Positions 18,802 to 28,392 are shown, numbered from the stretch's first letter. The stretch is DNA of 64,000 bases from Pseudoalteromonas sp. CO133X (GCA_004208945.1 SGPE01000009.1:496001-560000); one strand, 5' to 3'. Notes: a model not told the origin generated them from the letters alone. Translations and numbers: made by a program.

Positions 18802-19347
18802 ATGAAAAAATTAATTTTTGCTAGCTTAGTCGCTAGCGCAACTGCTATCACAGCCCTTCCAACCTACGCACAAACGGACAACGATGCTGTAGTTCAAGAA
18901 GTTAGCACAAATAACATTATCGACGTTCTTAATAACGCAACAGCAGAAACCTCTTCGGAGCAATTACGTGAAGATTTAGTTGAAGCGATTAGACGTATTT
19001 GTAAAAACAAGGAAGAGATTAAATTAGACGACAAACTGTTTAAAGGTGCTTGTGGTTCTGCAGATATGGATGCAATGGTTGCTACGGTTGTTGCAAGCTT
19101 TGGTGTTGACAGCCCACTGATCTCTGACTTTTTAGCAGCACTTTCTGATGCAGGTTTTGATAGTGATGCAATCACTCTTTCTGCAATCACCGCTGGTATT
19201 GATCCGACTGTCGCATCAGAAGCAACAGCAGCGGGACCTGGTGCCGGCCCCGCACCTTCACCGGTAGTTAGCTTACCAACGCTTCCTACACCTCCAGGTG
19301 CTGGTGGTACAGGCGGTGATGCTGGTATCTCTGAAGTAGAGAATTAA
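18802..19347 (+). CDS. Secreted small protein of unknown function with Pro/Gly-rich tail
   Basis: A 181-residue protein with a clear signal peptide (MKKLIFASLVASATAITALPTYA). An acidic helical region (about 25-150) contains two cysteines (RRICKNK, KGACGSAD) that could form a disulfide. The C-terminal tail of about 35 residues is rich in Pro, Gly and Ala. I do not recognise the family. It begins 21 nt after lapD with a GGGACGAG ribosome site and is followed by a strong terminator. It may therefore be the last gene of a lapG-lapD transcript. A role at the envelope is likely from export; nothing more can be said. Confidence 0.75.
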   Translation: MKKLIFASLVASATAITALPTYAQTDNDAVVQEVSTNNIIDVLNNATAETSSEQLREDLVEAIRRICKNKEEIKLDDKLFKGACGSADMDAMVATVVASFGVDSPLISDFLAALSDAGFDSDAITLSAITAGIDPTVASEATAAGPGAGPAPSPVVSLPTLPTPPGAGGTGGDAGISEVEN

Positions 19348-19368
19348 TCTGCACTTTTAGTCTATGTA

Positions 19369-19397
19369 AACGCAGCCAATCGGCTGCGTTTTTATTT
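19369..19397 (+). terminator. Rho-independent terminator after the secreted small protein gene
   Basis: Stem AACGCAGCC (19369-19377) / GGCTGCGTT (19382-19390) with a 4-nt loop, followed by TTTATTTTG. It ends the lapG-lapD unit. The next gene starts within or just after the T-run. Confidence 0.92.
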
Positions 19398-19411
19398 TGT
19401 TTGAGTTTATT

Positions 19412-20722
19412 TTGAATCGTTTTATTTTCTTCTTTATTTGTTTAATCTTATTTTTACTTCCTCTACCTTTGGGTAGTTATAGACCTTGGGCAGTCTTAGC
19501 TATAGGCATTTTAATCTGTTTTAATTTTCTTACTCACCTTGCTAACAGTGCTTTAAATAGTGACCAAGCGCTATTCCCTCCTCGCTATAGTTGGCCTATA
19601 TTGGCAAGTTTGAGCCTCGTCATTCTAGTATGCTTTGCTCAACTGTTAAGCATTAGCATTGATCCATTTCAAACTAAACAGATGTTATTAAAAAGTACAT
19701 TTCTACTCATGCTAAGCTGGTTAATATTTACTTATTGCAATAGTACACAGAAGATTAAGGCGTTAATTTACACTGTTATTTTCGCCGGCGTTTTTCAAGC
19801 CTTGTATGCTACTTACTTAAACTTATCACCAGATTTAGTGAGTCCCCTTTTTGGATATAAACACACAGATCGCGCCATTGGCACATTTACTTATTCTAAT
19901 TTTTTAGCTAATTACTTAGCCCTGTGTTTATGCTTAGGTATAGGTTTATTAGTTAGCGAGTTAAAGCGTACAAAGAACGACTATAAGCTCTCTTTTAAAC
20001 AAAAATTACGTGCACTTGCAGAAGTGTCCCTGAGTTCTAAAATAATCTTACGTGTATCTTTAATTATCATTATAGTAGCGCTCATTTTAACTCGTAGCCG
20101 GATGGGTAATTCAGCATTTTTTATTGCTCTTGTAGTCGTTAGCTTATTGGCATTATTTTTTTATAAGCAAAAACCAAAAGCATTTAAGCCACTTATCATC
20201 AGTTTTTTTATAATTGATTTAATTGTAGTTGGGGCGATTTTTGATGTAGAAAAAGTCAAGCAACGCATAAGTGAAACCAGCTTACAATCTGAAACACGTG
20301 ATGAAGTAGTTCGCGATTCAGTGCCACTTATTTTAGATAAACCATTGCTTGGCTCTGGCGGTGGTACATTCTATACGGCGTTTCCTGCATACCAATCTCA
20401 GCCTTACTCTGGATACTACGACAACGCCCATAACGATTACGTACAGTTTGCAGTTGAGCTAGGCATACCTACTACATTATTGTTAGGAGTTCTTGTTTTG
20501 TATTGCTTGTGGTTATGCATCAATACGATGCGAACTCGCAAAACAGCATTGTATCAAGGCGTTGCTTTTGGCTGTGCTACAGCTATTGTCGCAATGATGC
20601 TACACTCATCAGTCGACTACTCACTGCAAGCTGGTGCAAACTCAATCATGTTCATAGTTATTTTATGTTTGGCTATATTAACTAATCAATTGCCTGCACC
20701 GAAGCGAGTAAGAAAAAAGTAG
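19412..20722 (+). CDS. O-antigen ligase/polymerase family membrane protein
   Basis: A protein of about 436 residues with about twelve hydrophobic spans. A periplasmic loop carries RDSVPLILDKPLLGSGGGTFYTAFPAYQ and YYDNAHNDYVQFAVELGIPT, the Wzy_C/O-antigen ligase signature with a conserved H-N-D. It joins or polymerises lipid-linked glycans in the periplasm; the acceptor cannot be told. No ATG start is available. TTG at 19412 has GAG 6 nt upstream, and TTG at 19397 lies in the T-tract of the preceding terminator. It is a second family member besides 9037-10209, outside the main operon, so it may be the LPS O-antigen ligase or serve another glycan. Confidence 0.83.
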   Translation: MNRFIFFFICLILFLLPLPLGSYRPWAVLAIGILICFNFLTHLANSALNSDQALFPPRYSWPILASLSLVILVCFAQLLSISIDPFQTKQMLLKSTFLLMLSWLIFTYCNSTQKIKALIYTVIFAGVFQALYATYLNLSPDLVSPLFGYKHTDRAIGTFTYSNFLANYLALCLCLGIGLLVSELKRTKNDYKLSFKQKLRALAEVSLSSKIILRVSLIIIIVALILTRSRMGNSAFFIALVVVSLLALFFYKQKPKAFKPLIISFFIIDLIVVGAIFDVEKVKQRISETSLQSETRDEVVRDSVPLILDKPLLGSGGGTFYTAFPAYQSQPYSGYYDNAHNDYVQFAVELGIPTTLLLGVLVLYCLWLCINTMRTRKTALYQGVAFGCATAIVAMMLHSSVDYSLQAGANSIMFIVILCLAILTNQLPAPKRVRKK

Positions 20723-20785
20723 AAAGGTTATAATCGATATCAATTCGCTAAAATTTGCTGAGTTGATAGAACTCGCTCACTTAAA

Positions 20786-22639
20786 TTACTGCTCTTCTAA
20801 ATCAAACTCTGTGATGCGATTATCAGCATGAATGAGCTCGTAGCGTTTTAATAAACCACTGTCGAGCTCAATTAAGCTGATTGCCGCATCACTCACCAAG
20901 TACTTTTGGCCTTCTCCTTTCGTTTTGTGTTTATCAACTTCCATTTGCCAACGTTTAGTAAAAAAGTTAAGTGGGCTTTTTGGCGCATAGAGAATTGAAT
21001 CTAGTTTATCTAACACATTGATAAGCTTTCGAGGAAACTCATTTTTAATGCCGCTAGCAGTGAGCTGCCAAATACGGTTTTTATGCTTACCAAAGCGTTT
21101 TTGCACAGAAAAACAAAAGGAATAATGTACATCACCAGAAAGAATCAAGGTTTCTTTTGGCGTATCTTCACGACGGAATGTATCCAACAACTTTTTGGCC
21201 GAGCCCTCATGGGCCATCCAATTTTCTACATCGACAAGTAAAGGCTGACCACAAAAATTAAAAATCGCTTGGATTGCTTCAATTGATTTAACACCAAACA
21301 CTGGGGCTGGGGAAACAATAATCACTTTATCGTGAGATAATAAGCTTTCTTCCAATTCAGTAAGCCTCTCCCAATCAAGTAATCCTGAAGGTTCATTGAA
21401 GTTTTGCTCATTGCGCCAACGGTGAGTTCGGGTATCTAATACCACCACTTTGGGTATGGTATTAAGTTCGTAGTGCCAATGATTAAAATCTAAAATATGC
21501 TTATCGAATCCCTTAAAATCCCATAGATTAGTTGAAAAACTTCGCTTAAATGCAGGCAAAAGCTCAAATGTTTTGTCACCGGCATCATTACCAATCCCTT
21601 GCATTAACCAGTAACTAATTAAGCCATTATTTACAATACGCTTACTAGCTGGGTGCTGATAGATAGCTTGCTCCCACCCTGCTGTTAAATTCCAATCATC
21701 AGTGACATCGTGGTCATCAAACATCATTAATGTCGACACATTCGCAAATAATCTTTCAACACTACGCAGACCTTGTGCGAATCCAACCAGCGCTTCTTTT
21801 TCAAGTTTAAATAAATTAGCGTATTTAGGGGGCAATGCAGGACATTCGATTGCGTCAAACTCAATTAACTGCCAAGTAACCGCACTAAAGTTTAGTAGAT
21901 AAAGCGCTATAAACTCTTGAAAATGAATTAAGTGATTCTCAGCTTTTAAGCTTGAAAAATGCGGTTCGTCTTTTTTAAGCCAATAACCAACACCAAATTT
22001 GCTTCGTTTTTGCCAAGGCACCTTAGGTAAGTTTAAATGGCGCTGGTAAAGTTGCTGCTCAAACCCTGTTGGTAAATCTAAATCAAGCTCAGCCTCTTCA
22101 AACACGCCAAATAAACTAATCACTTTTTCAATCGCGAGCAGCATAGGCCCTGCTACGTCATCCGCGTATATTTGGTCGCCAGATAACAGTAATAAGTCAG
22201 CACCCGCATTAAGCGACTGACGCTGGTCATTTTGCCAATTATCTGCAGCAACGAGACTGTCTTTTGCGGGGTGATGAGGGTTACGACACGAGCCATGAAG
22301 AATTCTATCCAGCCTATTAGGGATCACAAATGCAGGAGATTCCGCACGTTCATAGCAATATGCTGACAAATCAAGGCAATTTTCTTTATCATGCAATGTG
22401 TAGTAGATCAGTGAGTCAACCGCAAATTCGCCACTGGCAGGCATTACATTGATAAAATTTAAATAAATGTTTTGCCCAAGTTGGATAGACTCAAAGTTCG
22501 AGAAGGTTTCAACACCTGTGAACTCAATTCGGTATTGGCAAGGCGTGGTGGTAACAAACTGAAAGCACACTCGCCCTGCATCTGCACGGCGTACCATTGG
22601 CCCCATAATTAGCTGAGGTAAGTTCGATACGCCGCTCAC
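20786..22639 (-). CDS. PhoD-like metallophosphatase (alkaline phosphatase D family)
   Basis: A 617-residue protein with the PhoD-type metallophosphoesterase core. Motifs in order: ILHGSCRNPHHPAKD, LLLLSGDQIYADDVAGP, LMMFDDHDVTDDWNLT and LILSGDVHYSFCFS. These hold the metal-binding Asp, His and Asn/Asp residues of the family. The N-terminal 100 residues look beta-rich. No signal peptide is evident (MSGVSNLPQLIMGP), so unlike Bacillus PhoD it may be cytoplasmic. Phosphomonoester or phosphodiester substrate is unknown. It is separated by only 2 nt from tatD and read in the same direction. Confidence 0.85.
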   Translation of the reverse strand: MSGVSNLPQLIMGPMVRRADAGRVCFQFVTTTPCQYRIEFTGVETFSNFESIQLGQNIYLNFINVMPASGEFAVDSLIYYTLHDKENCLDLSAYCYERAESPAFVIPNRLDRILHGSCRNPHHPAKDSLVAADNWQNDQRQSLNAGADLLLLSGDQIYADDVAGPMLLAIEKVISLFGVFEEAELDLDLPTGFEQQLYQRHLNLPKVPWQKRSKFGVGYWLKKDEPHFSSLKAENHLIHFQEFIALYLLNFSAVTWQLIEFDAIECPALPPKYANLFKLEKEALVGFAQGLRSVERLFANVSTLMMFDDHDVTDDWNLTAGWEQAIYQHPASKRIVNNGLISYWLMQGIGNDAGDKTFELLPAFKRSFSTNLWDFKGFDKHILDFNHWHYELNTIPKVVVLDTRTHRWRNEQNFNEPSGLLDWERLTELEESLLSHDKVIIVSPAPVFGVKSIEAIQAIFNFCGQPLLVDVENWMAHEGSAKKLLDTFRREDTPKETLILSGDVHYSFCFSVQKRFGKHKNRIWQLTASGIKNEFPRKLINVLDKLDSILYAPKSPLNFFTKRWQMEVDKHKTKGEGQKYLVSDAAISLIELDSGLLKRYELIHADNRITEFDLEEQ

Positions 22640-22641
22640 TA

Positions 22642-23421
22642 TTATGCCCTTTTAGCTTGCTTAAACAATGAGTAAAAGTTATTGGTTGTTGCTTCGGCTA
22701 ACTCGTTGAAACTAAGCCCCTTCAGTTCAGAAATATAATAAGCAACATCTTCAACGTAGGCAGGTTGATTTGTTTTACCACGATATGGAACAGGCGCTAA
22801 ATAAGGAGAATCTGTTTCTATTAATAAACGGTCAAGCGGAATTTGCTTAACAACGTCTTTTAACTCAACTGCATTTTTAAACGTAACAATACCTGAAATT
22901 GAAATATAAAAGCCCATATCAATGGCTTTTTTGGCCATATCCCAATTTTCGGTAAAGCAGTGTAATACACCCCCGCATTTCTCTGCGTTGTGTGAACGCA
23001 TTAAGTTGATGGTGTCTTCTCGAGCATCTCGGGTATGAATAATAAGCGGTTTATTAAGCTCATTAGCAACTTCAATGTGACCAACAAAACTTTCTTGTTG
23101 AACAATATGTGTATCTTTTGAGTAGTAATAATCAAGCCCTGTTTCGCCAATCGCAACCACTTTGTCGTGACTTGCAAGGTTGATCAGTGTTTGCTTATCA
23201 AGCGCATCCTTTTGATCTAGCGGGTGTACCCCACAAGATGCTGATACATCTGGATAGTGTTTAATTTTATCCAACATGCTTGGAAACTGATCTAATGTAA
23301 CGCTAACACAAAGAAAATGCTCAACTTTTTTCGCCCGTGCATTTTCTAACACTTGGTCTAAATTAAGGTCGAGTTTATCGAAATCAAGGCGGTCTAAATG
23401 ACAATGTGAATCTACAATCAT
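22642..23421 (-). CDS. TatD-family metal-dependent DNase (YcfH type)
   Basis: A 259-residue TIM-barrel hydrolase. It opens with the metal-binding HxH motif (MIVDSHCHLDRLDFD). GETGLDYYYS, LIIHTRDARED, GVLHCFTEN and LLIETDSPYLAP follow, all standard TatD/YcfH signatures. Family members act as 3'-5' DNases or D-aminoacyl hydrolases in the cytoplasm. The position just after holB and pilZ is the usual one in gammaproteobacteria. Starts 13 nt after pilZ ends. Confidence 0.92.
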   Translation of the reverse strand: MIVDSHCHLDRLDFDKLDLNLDQVLENARAKKVEHFLCVSVTLDQFPSMLDKIKHYPDVSASCGVHPLDQKDALDKQTLINLASHDKVVAIGETGLDYYYSKDTHIVQQESFVGHIEVANELNKPLIIHTRDAREDTINLMRSHNAEKCGGVLHCFTENWDMAKKAIDMGFYISISGIVTFKNAVELKDVVKQIPLDRLLIETDSPYLAPVPYRGKTNQPAYVEDVAYYISELKGLSFNELAEATTNNFYSLFKQAKRA

Positions 23422-23434
23422 GGTACAACTTTTA

Positions 23435-23761
23435 TTACATGGTATAGGTCGGATTGCCTGAGTTTAACATAGTCCCAAGTAGTTTTTCGATTTTAGCATT
23501 CAAATTGGTTTTATCATCAATGAAGCTTACACCGATACCTGGTGGATTAGAGCTCTGAGCCCCTTGAGGTGTAATCCACGTAACCTTACCTGTAATTACA
23601 TCATCTTCAAGTGCATCAGGTAATGTTACTTTTAATGCTAATGAATGCCCCATTTCAAAACGCATATTCGTGCGAACAAATAAACCACCGTTTTTTAAGT
23701 AAGGCATATAACAGCGATATAGCTCGTCTAAGTCTTCAATATCTACTAGTAATTCTTGCAC
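23435..23761 (-). CDS. pilZ: PilZ protein (type IV pilus assembly)
   Basis: A 108-residue PilZ-domain protein lying between holB and tatD, the position of Pseudomonas pilZ. The fold is suggested by YLKNGGLFVRTNMRFEMGHSLALKVTLPD, VTGKVTWITPQG and GIGVSF. The RxxxR and D/NxSxxG c-di-GMP-binding motifs are not intact. This matches the PilZ orthologue group, which does not bind c-di-GMP and instead works with PilB and an EAL partner in pilus extension. Confidence 0.86.
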   Translation of the reverse strand: MQELLVDIEDLDELYRCYMPYLKNGGLFVRTNMRFEMGHSLALKVTLPDALEDDVITGKVTWITPQGAQSSNPPGIGVSFIDDKTNLNAKIEKLLGTMLNSGNPTYTM

Positions 23762-23769
23762 ACTATGTC

Positions 23770-24663
23770 CTAATTTTGGCTCTCACGTAAAGTCAACGCT
23801 AATTGTGAAATGGCAAGTGACATATTTAAGCCAAGCACATGAGAACTATTGTAAAGAAACTCAGAAAGTGCAGTTTGTGCTTTTTGATAGCTAAAAAAGT
23901 CCATACCTAATACTAATTGCGTTTTAAGGTGTTCAGTTAAAAACAGAGCAAATACATTAATAAGACTATGATCTTTATTTAATATATCGACTAACGTGCT
24001 GAAATTATGGCTGTCTTTTATCTCAGTTGCAAATTTATAAAGTAAGTCAACAGACTCTAACTGATGCTCTTTATGCCACTGCTCCACTAAAAGCGGTTGA
24101 CTAGCAAATAATGCTAACCAAGAGTAATTAGGAATACTTAAAGAGGCTAACCATTGTGTCGTAATTGAACTATCAACTTTGACTTCATGCACAGCGCAGC
24201 GACTTAGAATAGTCGCGGGCAATAAAGCTGTTTGCTCACAGGTTAAAAGTAAATAACGGTTTAAGCTTGGCTCTTCAAGTGTTTTTAATAAGGCATTCGC
24301 TGCCGCAGTGGTCATTTTATGACATTGTTCAAGAACAACTACTTTGTTGCCATTTTGTGCCGCGGAATGATTAATAAAGTGAGTGATATCGCGAATTTCA
24401 TCAACACCAATTGTTTGTCCATCAACTCTCACAACTCGCTTATCTGGATGCGTTCCTGCTTGATTAAGCTGACAACTTTTACAATGACCACACGCTCTTA
24501 ATTGCACAGGTGAAGCACATAGCAGACCATCGGCGAGTGAATCGACTAAGTGTTGTTTACCCACCCCTTTATCACCATTAAACAGCTGTGCATGATGAAA
24601 GCGCTGCTGCGAAAAGCTATGGGCTAATTGCTGATAAAGACTTTCAAGCCATGGCAAAGGCAT
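23770..24663 (-). CDS. holB: DNA polymerase III delta' subunit
   Basis: A 297-residue clamp-loader subunit. It has a P-loop-like LFNGDKGVGKQHLVDSLADG, a zinc-module CxxxxxxxxCxxCxxC (LRACGHCKSCQ with preceding Cys), QTIGVDEIRDI, and ANALLKTLEEPSLNRYLLLTCEQ with the SRC motif (TILSRCAVHEV). Length is a little shorter than E. coli HolB (334). It belongs to the replisome clamp loader. It starts 1 nt after tmk ends and precedes pilZ. Confidence 0.94.
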   Translation of the reverse strand: MPLPWLESLYQQLAHSFSQQRFHHAQLFNGDKGVGKQHLVDSLADGLLCASPVQLRACGHCKSCQLNQAGTHPDKRVVRVDGQTIGVDEIRDITHFINHSAAQNGNKVVVLEQCHKMTTAAANALLKTLEEPSLNRYLLLTCEQTALLPATILSRCAVHEVKVDSSITTQWLASLSIPNYSWLALFASQPLLVEQWHKEHQLESVDLLYKFATEIKDSHNFSTLVDILNKDHSLINVFALFLTEHLKTQLVLGMDFFSYQKAQTALSEFLYNSSHVLGLNMSLAISQLALTLRESQN

Positions 24664-24664
24664 A

Positions 24665-25291
24665 TTAGTTTAATCCAGCAAAAAAGTTGTCAAGCACAGT
24701 AATTATTGCCGCATGCACTTCGGGCATTGTTTGGTTTGCATCCACTGTTTTAATAGTACTGTCAGTTTTAGCAATTTCAAGGTAGCGTGCGCGAGTGCGT
24801 TCAAAAAAACCTAGCGCCTCTTGTTCAATACGGTCAAGTTCACCACGGCCTTTGGCACGAGCAAGACCGACAACAGGGTCAATATCTAAATAAATGGTCA
24901 AATCTGGTTTTAACCCTTTTAATACCATATCAGCTAAAAATGATAACTTAGTTTGCTCAATGCCACGACCACCGCCTTGGTAGGCTTGTGATGAAAGATC
25001 ATGGCGATCGCCTAAAACCCATGTGCCTTTCTCAAGGGCAGGATTAATCACATTTTCAACTAACTGAGAACGTGCAGCGTACATAATCAATAACTCAGTT
25101 TCACCCGTTACTTGTTCTGTGTGATCTTGCTTAACAATATTGCGAAGTTCTTCAGCCATTGGTGTGCCACCAGGCTCACGCACATTCATAAAATCGACTT
25201 GTTTGTTCTCTAAATAAGCTTGGCATACGGCTATTGCCGTTGATTTTCCAGCACCTTCTAGGCCTTCAATCACTATAAATTTCGCTGTCAT
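24665..25291 (-). CDS. tmk: Thymidylate kinase
   Basis: A 208-residue kinase phosphorylating dTMP to dTDP. P-loop [13 protein letters not shown], the dTMP-binding REPGGTP, and [18 protein letters not shown] are all present, as is the DR motif in [11 protein letters not shown]. The length is usual. It sits in the mltG-tmk-holB order common to gammaproteobacteria, 15 nt downstream of mltG. Confidence 0.95.
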   Translation of the reverse strand: MTAKFIVIEGLEGAGKSTAIAVCQAYLENKQVDFMNVREPGGTPMAEELRNIVKQDHTEQVTGETELLIMYAARSQLVENVINPALEKGTWVLGDRHDLSSQAYQGGGRGIEQTKLSFLADMVLKGLKPDLTIYLDIDPVVGLARAKGRGELDRIEQEALGFFERTRARYLEIAKTDSTIKTVDANQTMPEVHAAIITVLDNFFAGLN

Positions 25292-25306
25292 ATGACTCTA
25301 TTCTGG

Positions 25307-26287
25307 TTATTTGTTCAACTGGTACTGCTGCACAGCACGGTTATGCTCTTGTAATGTCTTCGAAAATTGATGGCTACCATCCCCTTTCGATACAAAATAT
25401 ACATACTCAGACTCAGGCGGGTTGACCGCTGCAAGCAAAGCTGCTCGAGATGGCATTGCAATCGGTGTTGGCGGTAGTCCTTTAATTTTGTATGTATTAT
25501 ACGGCGTGTAAGTGGTTAGATCTTTGCGCTTAATATCTCCGTCGAAATTAGCACCTATACCATAAATCACGGTTGGATCAGTTTGCAGTCGCATATTGCT
25601 TTTCAAACGATTAGTAAACACCGCTGAAATCATGGGTCGCTCGCTTGCAAGGCCTGTTTCTTTTTCAATAATAGAGGCAAGGATCAACGCTTCATAGGGC
25701 GAATTTAATACTAAATCTTGCGCTCTATTTTGCCACACTGTATCTAATTCTTGCTGCATTTTACTGTATGCACGTTTTAATAAGCCGCTGGCGCTATCTT
25801 CACTATGGTAATGATAGGTGTCAGGGAATAACCAGCCTTCTAAATTTTTTTGTGTGTTACTTATCTGCGTCGCTAAATTTTCTGTATCTAAATCTTGGGT
25901 TAAATAGGCTTGCTTTTGAATATTGGCAACGACGTCACGAAGTGGCTGACCTTCAATAATGGTGAAGCTAAAGCTTACTTGTGCACCTTGATTGATGCGG
26001 CGAATATTATCAATAACAGCGCTTGTATCCAGTTCATAAAGACCCGCTTTTAAATCAGTAAGCGTAGGATCTAATTTAGCGAGTACCTGAAACTTAAAGC
26101 AGCTATCAACCCAGTGATTTGTTTGCCATGCTTGGCAAAGCTGATTAAAGCCAGTGCCACGCTCTACTTTGAATAAAGTATTGTTTTCAACTTTTAACGG
26201 CATTTTCAATGCTGATTGAAGTTGTTGATAACCAATACCACAACATAGCAATGCTAATAATAGCACGCTAACAATGACTTTAATCAC
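25307..26287 (-). CDS. mltG: Endolytic murein transglycosylase
   Basis: A 326-residue YceG-like protein. A single N-terminal membrane helix (VIVSVLLLALLCCGIGY) anchors it, followed by a LysM-like region and the catalytic YceG domain. It shows LEGWLFPDTYHY, LASIIEKETGLASERPMISAVF with the catalytic Glu, and LQTDPTVIYG. It cuts nascent peptidoglycan strands in the periplasm. The start overlaps the pabC stop as ATGA, the classical pabC-mltG coupling. Confidence 0.94.
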   Translation of the reverse strand: MIKVIVSVLLLALLCCGIGYQQLQSALKMPLKVENNTLFKVERGTGFNQLCQAWQTNHWVDSCFKFQVLAKLDPTLTDLKAGLYELDTSAVIDNIRRINQGAQVSFSFTIIEGQPLRDVVANIQKQAYLTQDLDTENLATQISNTQKNLEGWLFPDTYHYHSEDSASGLLKRAYSKMQQELDTVWQNRAQDLVLNSPYEALILASIIEKETGLASERPMISAVFTNRLKSNMRLQTDPTVIYGIGANFDGDIKRKDLTTYTPYNTYKIKGLPPTPIAMPSRAALLAAVNPPESEYVYFVSKGDGSHQFSKTLQEHNRAVQQYQLNK

Positions 26288-27096
26288 TGACTCTCCTTGG
26301 CAAATTGCGCCTTTAATAATGCTTTACTGCGCATAATATCAAATTGTGTATCAGCAATGTTTGCTACAGGAACCACGCCCATTAAACTGTTACACATAAA
26401 CACTGCATCCATCGCTAAAAACTCATCAACTTGGATTGCTTTAAACTTAATGGCTAACTTATCACATAAAGCGCTTAGATAAACCCCTGTGATGCCACAG
26501 CAGTCTAACTTGGGGGAAACGATTTGACCGTCTTTAATCGCAAATAGATTTGCTGCAGAGCACTCAATCACATTGTCATCATAATCAAGCACTATAACGT
26601 CATCACACTCGATAGAGTGCATGTGATGTTTGATAAGCACCTGCTCTAAGCGATTCAAGGTTTTTAGTCCAGCAAGTAAAGGTTGATGTGAAAGCCTGAC
26701 GTCACTGATTGCAAGGCTTACACCCTGCTCTTGCCAATTTTTATAATGTGAAACCTGAGGTAATACGCTGATCAGCACTTGGACAGTCGGCTCGTCTGGT
26801 AAAGCATAACCCCGTCCACCTGCGCCACGGGTCACGACAACTTTTAATATGCCACTGCGTGTATCGCAAATCGCTTTGTTAACTACTTGCTCTATTTCGT
26901 TTAAATCTAATTCAGGGAAAAATAATCGCTCAGCGCATTCAACTAAACGCGCTTTATGTAAGTCCCAATGCTCAATGCAAGCATCAACAATAGAAGCTGT
27001 TGTAAAAAAGCCATCACCATAATTTAAACCACGATCTTGGGTGCTTATTGTGGAGTCTGAATTGGTTATTTTTATTGTCTGTTTTAATTTGCTCAT
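26284..27096 (-). CDS. pabC: Aminodeoxychorismate lyase
   Basis: A 270-residue fold-type IV PLP enzyme that converts 4-amino-4-deoxychorismate to p-aminobenzoate and pyruvate for folate. Motifs: DRGLNYGDGFFTTA at the N-terminus, GLKTLNRLEQVLIKHH containing the PLP lysine, IECSAANLFAI, and VFMCNSLMGVVPVA. The ATG at 27096 lies only 8 nt after the fabF terminator stem and has no recognisable Shine-Dalgarno site, which is odd. It is followed by mltG with a 4-nt overlap. Confidence 0.93.
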   Translation of the reverse strand: MSKLKQTIKITNSDSTISTQDRGLNYGDGFFTTASIVDACIEHWDLHKARLVECAERLFFPELDLNEIEQVVNKAICDTRSGILKVVVTRGAGGRGYALPDEPTVQVLISVLPQVSHYKNWQEQGVSLAISDVRLSHQPLLAGLKTLNRLEQVLIKHHMHSIECDDVIVLDYDDNVIECSAANLFAIKDGQIVSPKLDCCGITGVYLSALCDKLAIKFKAIQVDEFLAMDAVFMCNSLMGVVPVANIADTQFDIMRSKALLKAQFAKESQ

Positions 27097-27125
27097 ACAA
27101 AAAAGCCCAGTTAAACAACTGGGCT
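27097..27125 (-). terminator. Rho-independent terminator between fabF and pabC
   Basis: Stem AGCCCAGTT / AACTGGGCT (27104-27112 and 27117-27125) with a 4-nt loop and a T-run on the minus strand (27097-27103). The T-run runs directly into the pabC start codon, so read-through or attenuation must supply pabC-mltG-tmk-holB unless a promoter lies within fabF. Confidence 0.9.
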
Positions 27126-27153
27126 CTTCTTTTTAGTCCGTTGTTAAAAAGAA

Positions 27154-28392
27154 TTATACCTTTTTAAACAGCAACGAGCCATTAGTACCGCCAAAACCAA
27201 ATGAATTACATAGTGCGTAATCCAATTTAGCGTCACGTGCAGTGTGCGGTACATAATCTAAATCGCAGCCCTCATCAGGGTTATCAAGATTGATAGTCGG
27301 GCTTACTTTCTGATCAACCAGTGACAAGATAGTAATGATCGACTCTACCGAGCCTGCCGCACCTAACAAGTGACCCATCATTGATTTAGATGAACTTACC
27401 ATCACATCTTTCGCTGCATCACCAAAAATAGTTTTAACGGCTGATGTTTCGGCTTTATCGCCTGCATTAGTCGATGTACCGTGAGCATTAATGTAGCCAA
27501 CTTGGTCTGCATTAACTTTTGCATCGTTTAGTGCATTTTCCATCGCAAGGGCTGCGCCAGCACCGTCCTCTGGTGGAGACGTCATGTGATATGCATCACC
27601 ACTCATACCAAAACCGACCAGTTCAGCGTAGATTTTCGCGCCACGTGCTTTAGCATGCTCATATTCTTCCAGTACGATTACACCTGCACCATCAGCAAGC
27701 ACAAAACCGTCACGGTCTTTATCCCAAGGGCGTGATGCTGCTTGTGGATCGTCGTTACGAGTTGATAATGCACGTGCAGCATTAAAGCCACCCATACCAA
27801 TTGGTGTCGACGCTTTTTCAGCACCACCGGCTACCATTGCATCTGCATCGCCGTATGCAATCATACGCGCAGCATGACCAATGTTATGCAGGCCTGTAGT
27901 ACAGGCTGTAACGATTGAAATATTAGGACCACGTAAACCGTGCATAATCGATAAATGACCAGAGATCATATTGATAATGGTCGAAGGCACATAAAACGGA
28001 GAAAGCTTACGCGGACCGCTGTTTAATAGTTTAATGTGGTTTTCTTCAATTAAAGTTAAACCACCGATACCAGAACCCACTGCTACACCAACACGAGTGG
28101 CGTTTTCTTCAGTGATCTCTAGACCAGAATCTTGTAGTGCTTGTACACCCGCTGCAATGCCATATTGGATAAACAAATCCATTTTCTTTGCATCTTTCGG
28201 TGACATGTAAGCTGATGCATCAAAGTCATTCAGCAAACCTGCGAATTTGGTGCCGAAACTTGAGGTATCGAAATGCGTGATAGTTTGAATACCACTTTTA
28301 CCGTTTAACAAACCTTGCCAAGTAGATTCAACATCATTACCTAGCGGTGTCAACATTCCTAAGCCAGTTACGACGACTCGACGTTTAGCCAC
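27154..28392 (-). CDS. fabF: Beta-ketoacyl-ACP synthase II
   Basis: A 412-residue thiolase-fold condensing enzyme that elongates acyl-ACP with malonyl-ACP. The catalytic triad is visible: Cys in [13 protein letters not shown], His in [12 protein letters not shown] and His in [14 protein letters not shown]. It ends [14 protein letters not shown] as usual. It lies 117 nt downstream of acpP with a stem-loop between them and is followed by a terminator, so it closes the fab cluster. Confidence 0.97.
   Translation of the reverse strand: MAKRRVVVTGLGMLTPLGNDVESTWQGLLNGKSGIQTITHFDTSSFGTKFAGLLNDFDASAYMSPKDAKKMDLFIQYGIAAGVQALQDSGLEITEENATRVGVAVGSGIGGLTLIEENHIKLLNSGPRKLSPFYVPSTIINMISGHLSIMHGLRGPNISIVTACTTGLHNIGHAARMIAYGDADAMVAGGAEKASTPIGMGGFNAARALSTRNDDPQAASRPWDKDRDGFVLADGAGVIVLEEYEHAKARGAKIYAELVGFGMSGDAYHMTSPPEDGAGAALAMENALNDAKVNADQVGYINAHGTSTNAGDKAETSAVKTIFGDAAKDVMVSSSKSMMGHLLGAAGSVESIITILSLVDQKVSPTINLDNPDEGCDLDYVPHTARDAKLDYALCNSFGFGGTNGSLLFKKV

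Noticed and set aside
1..20722. c-di-GMP (GEMM) riboswitch near polysaccharide, surface protein or lapGD genes
   Set aside because: No segment with the conserved core could be matched by eye; none claimed.
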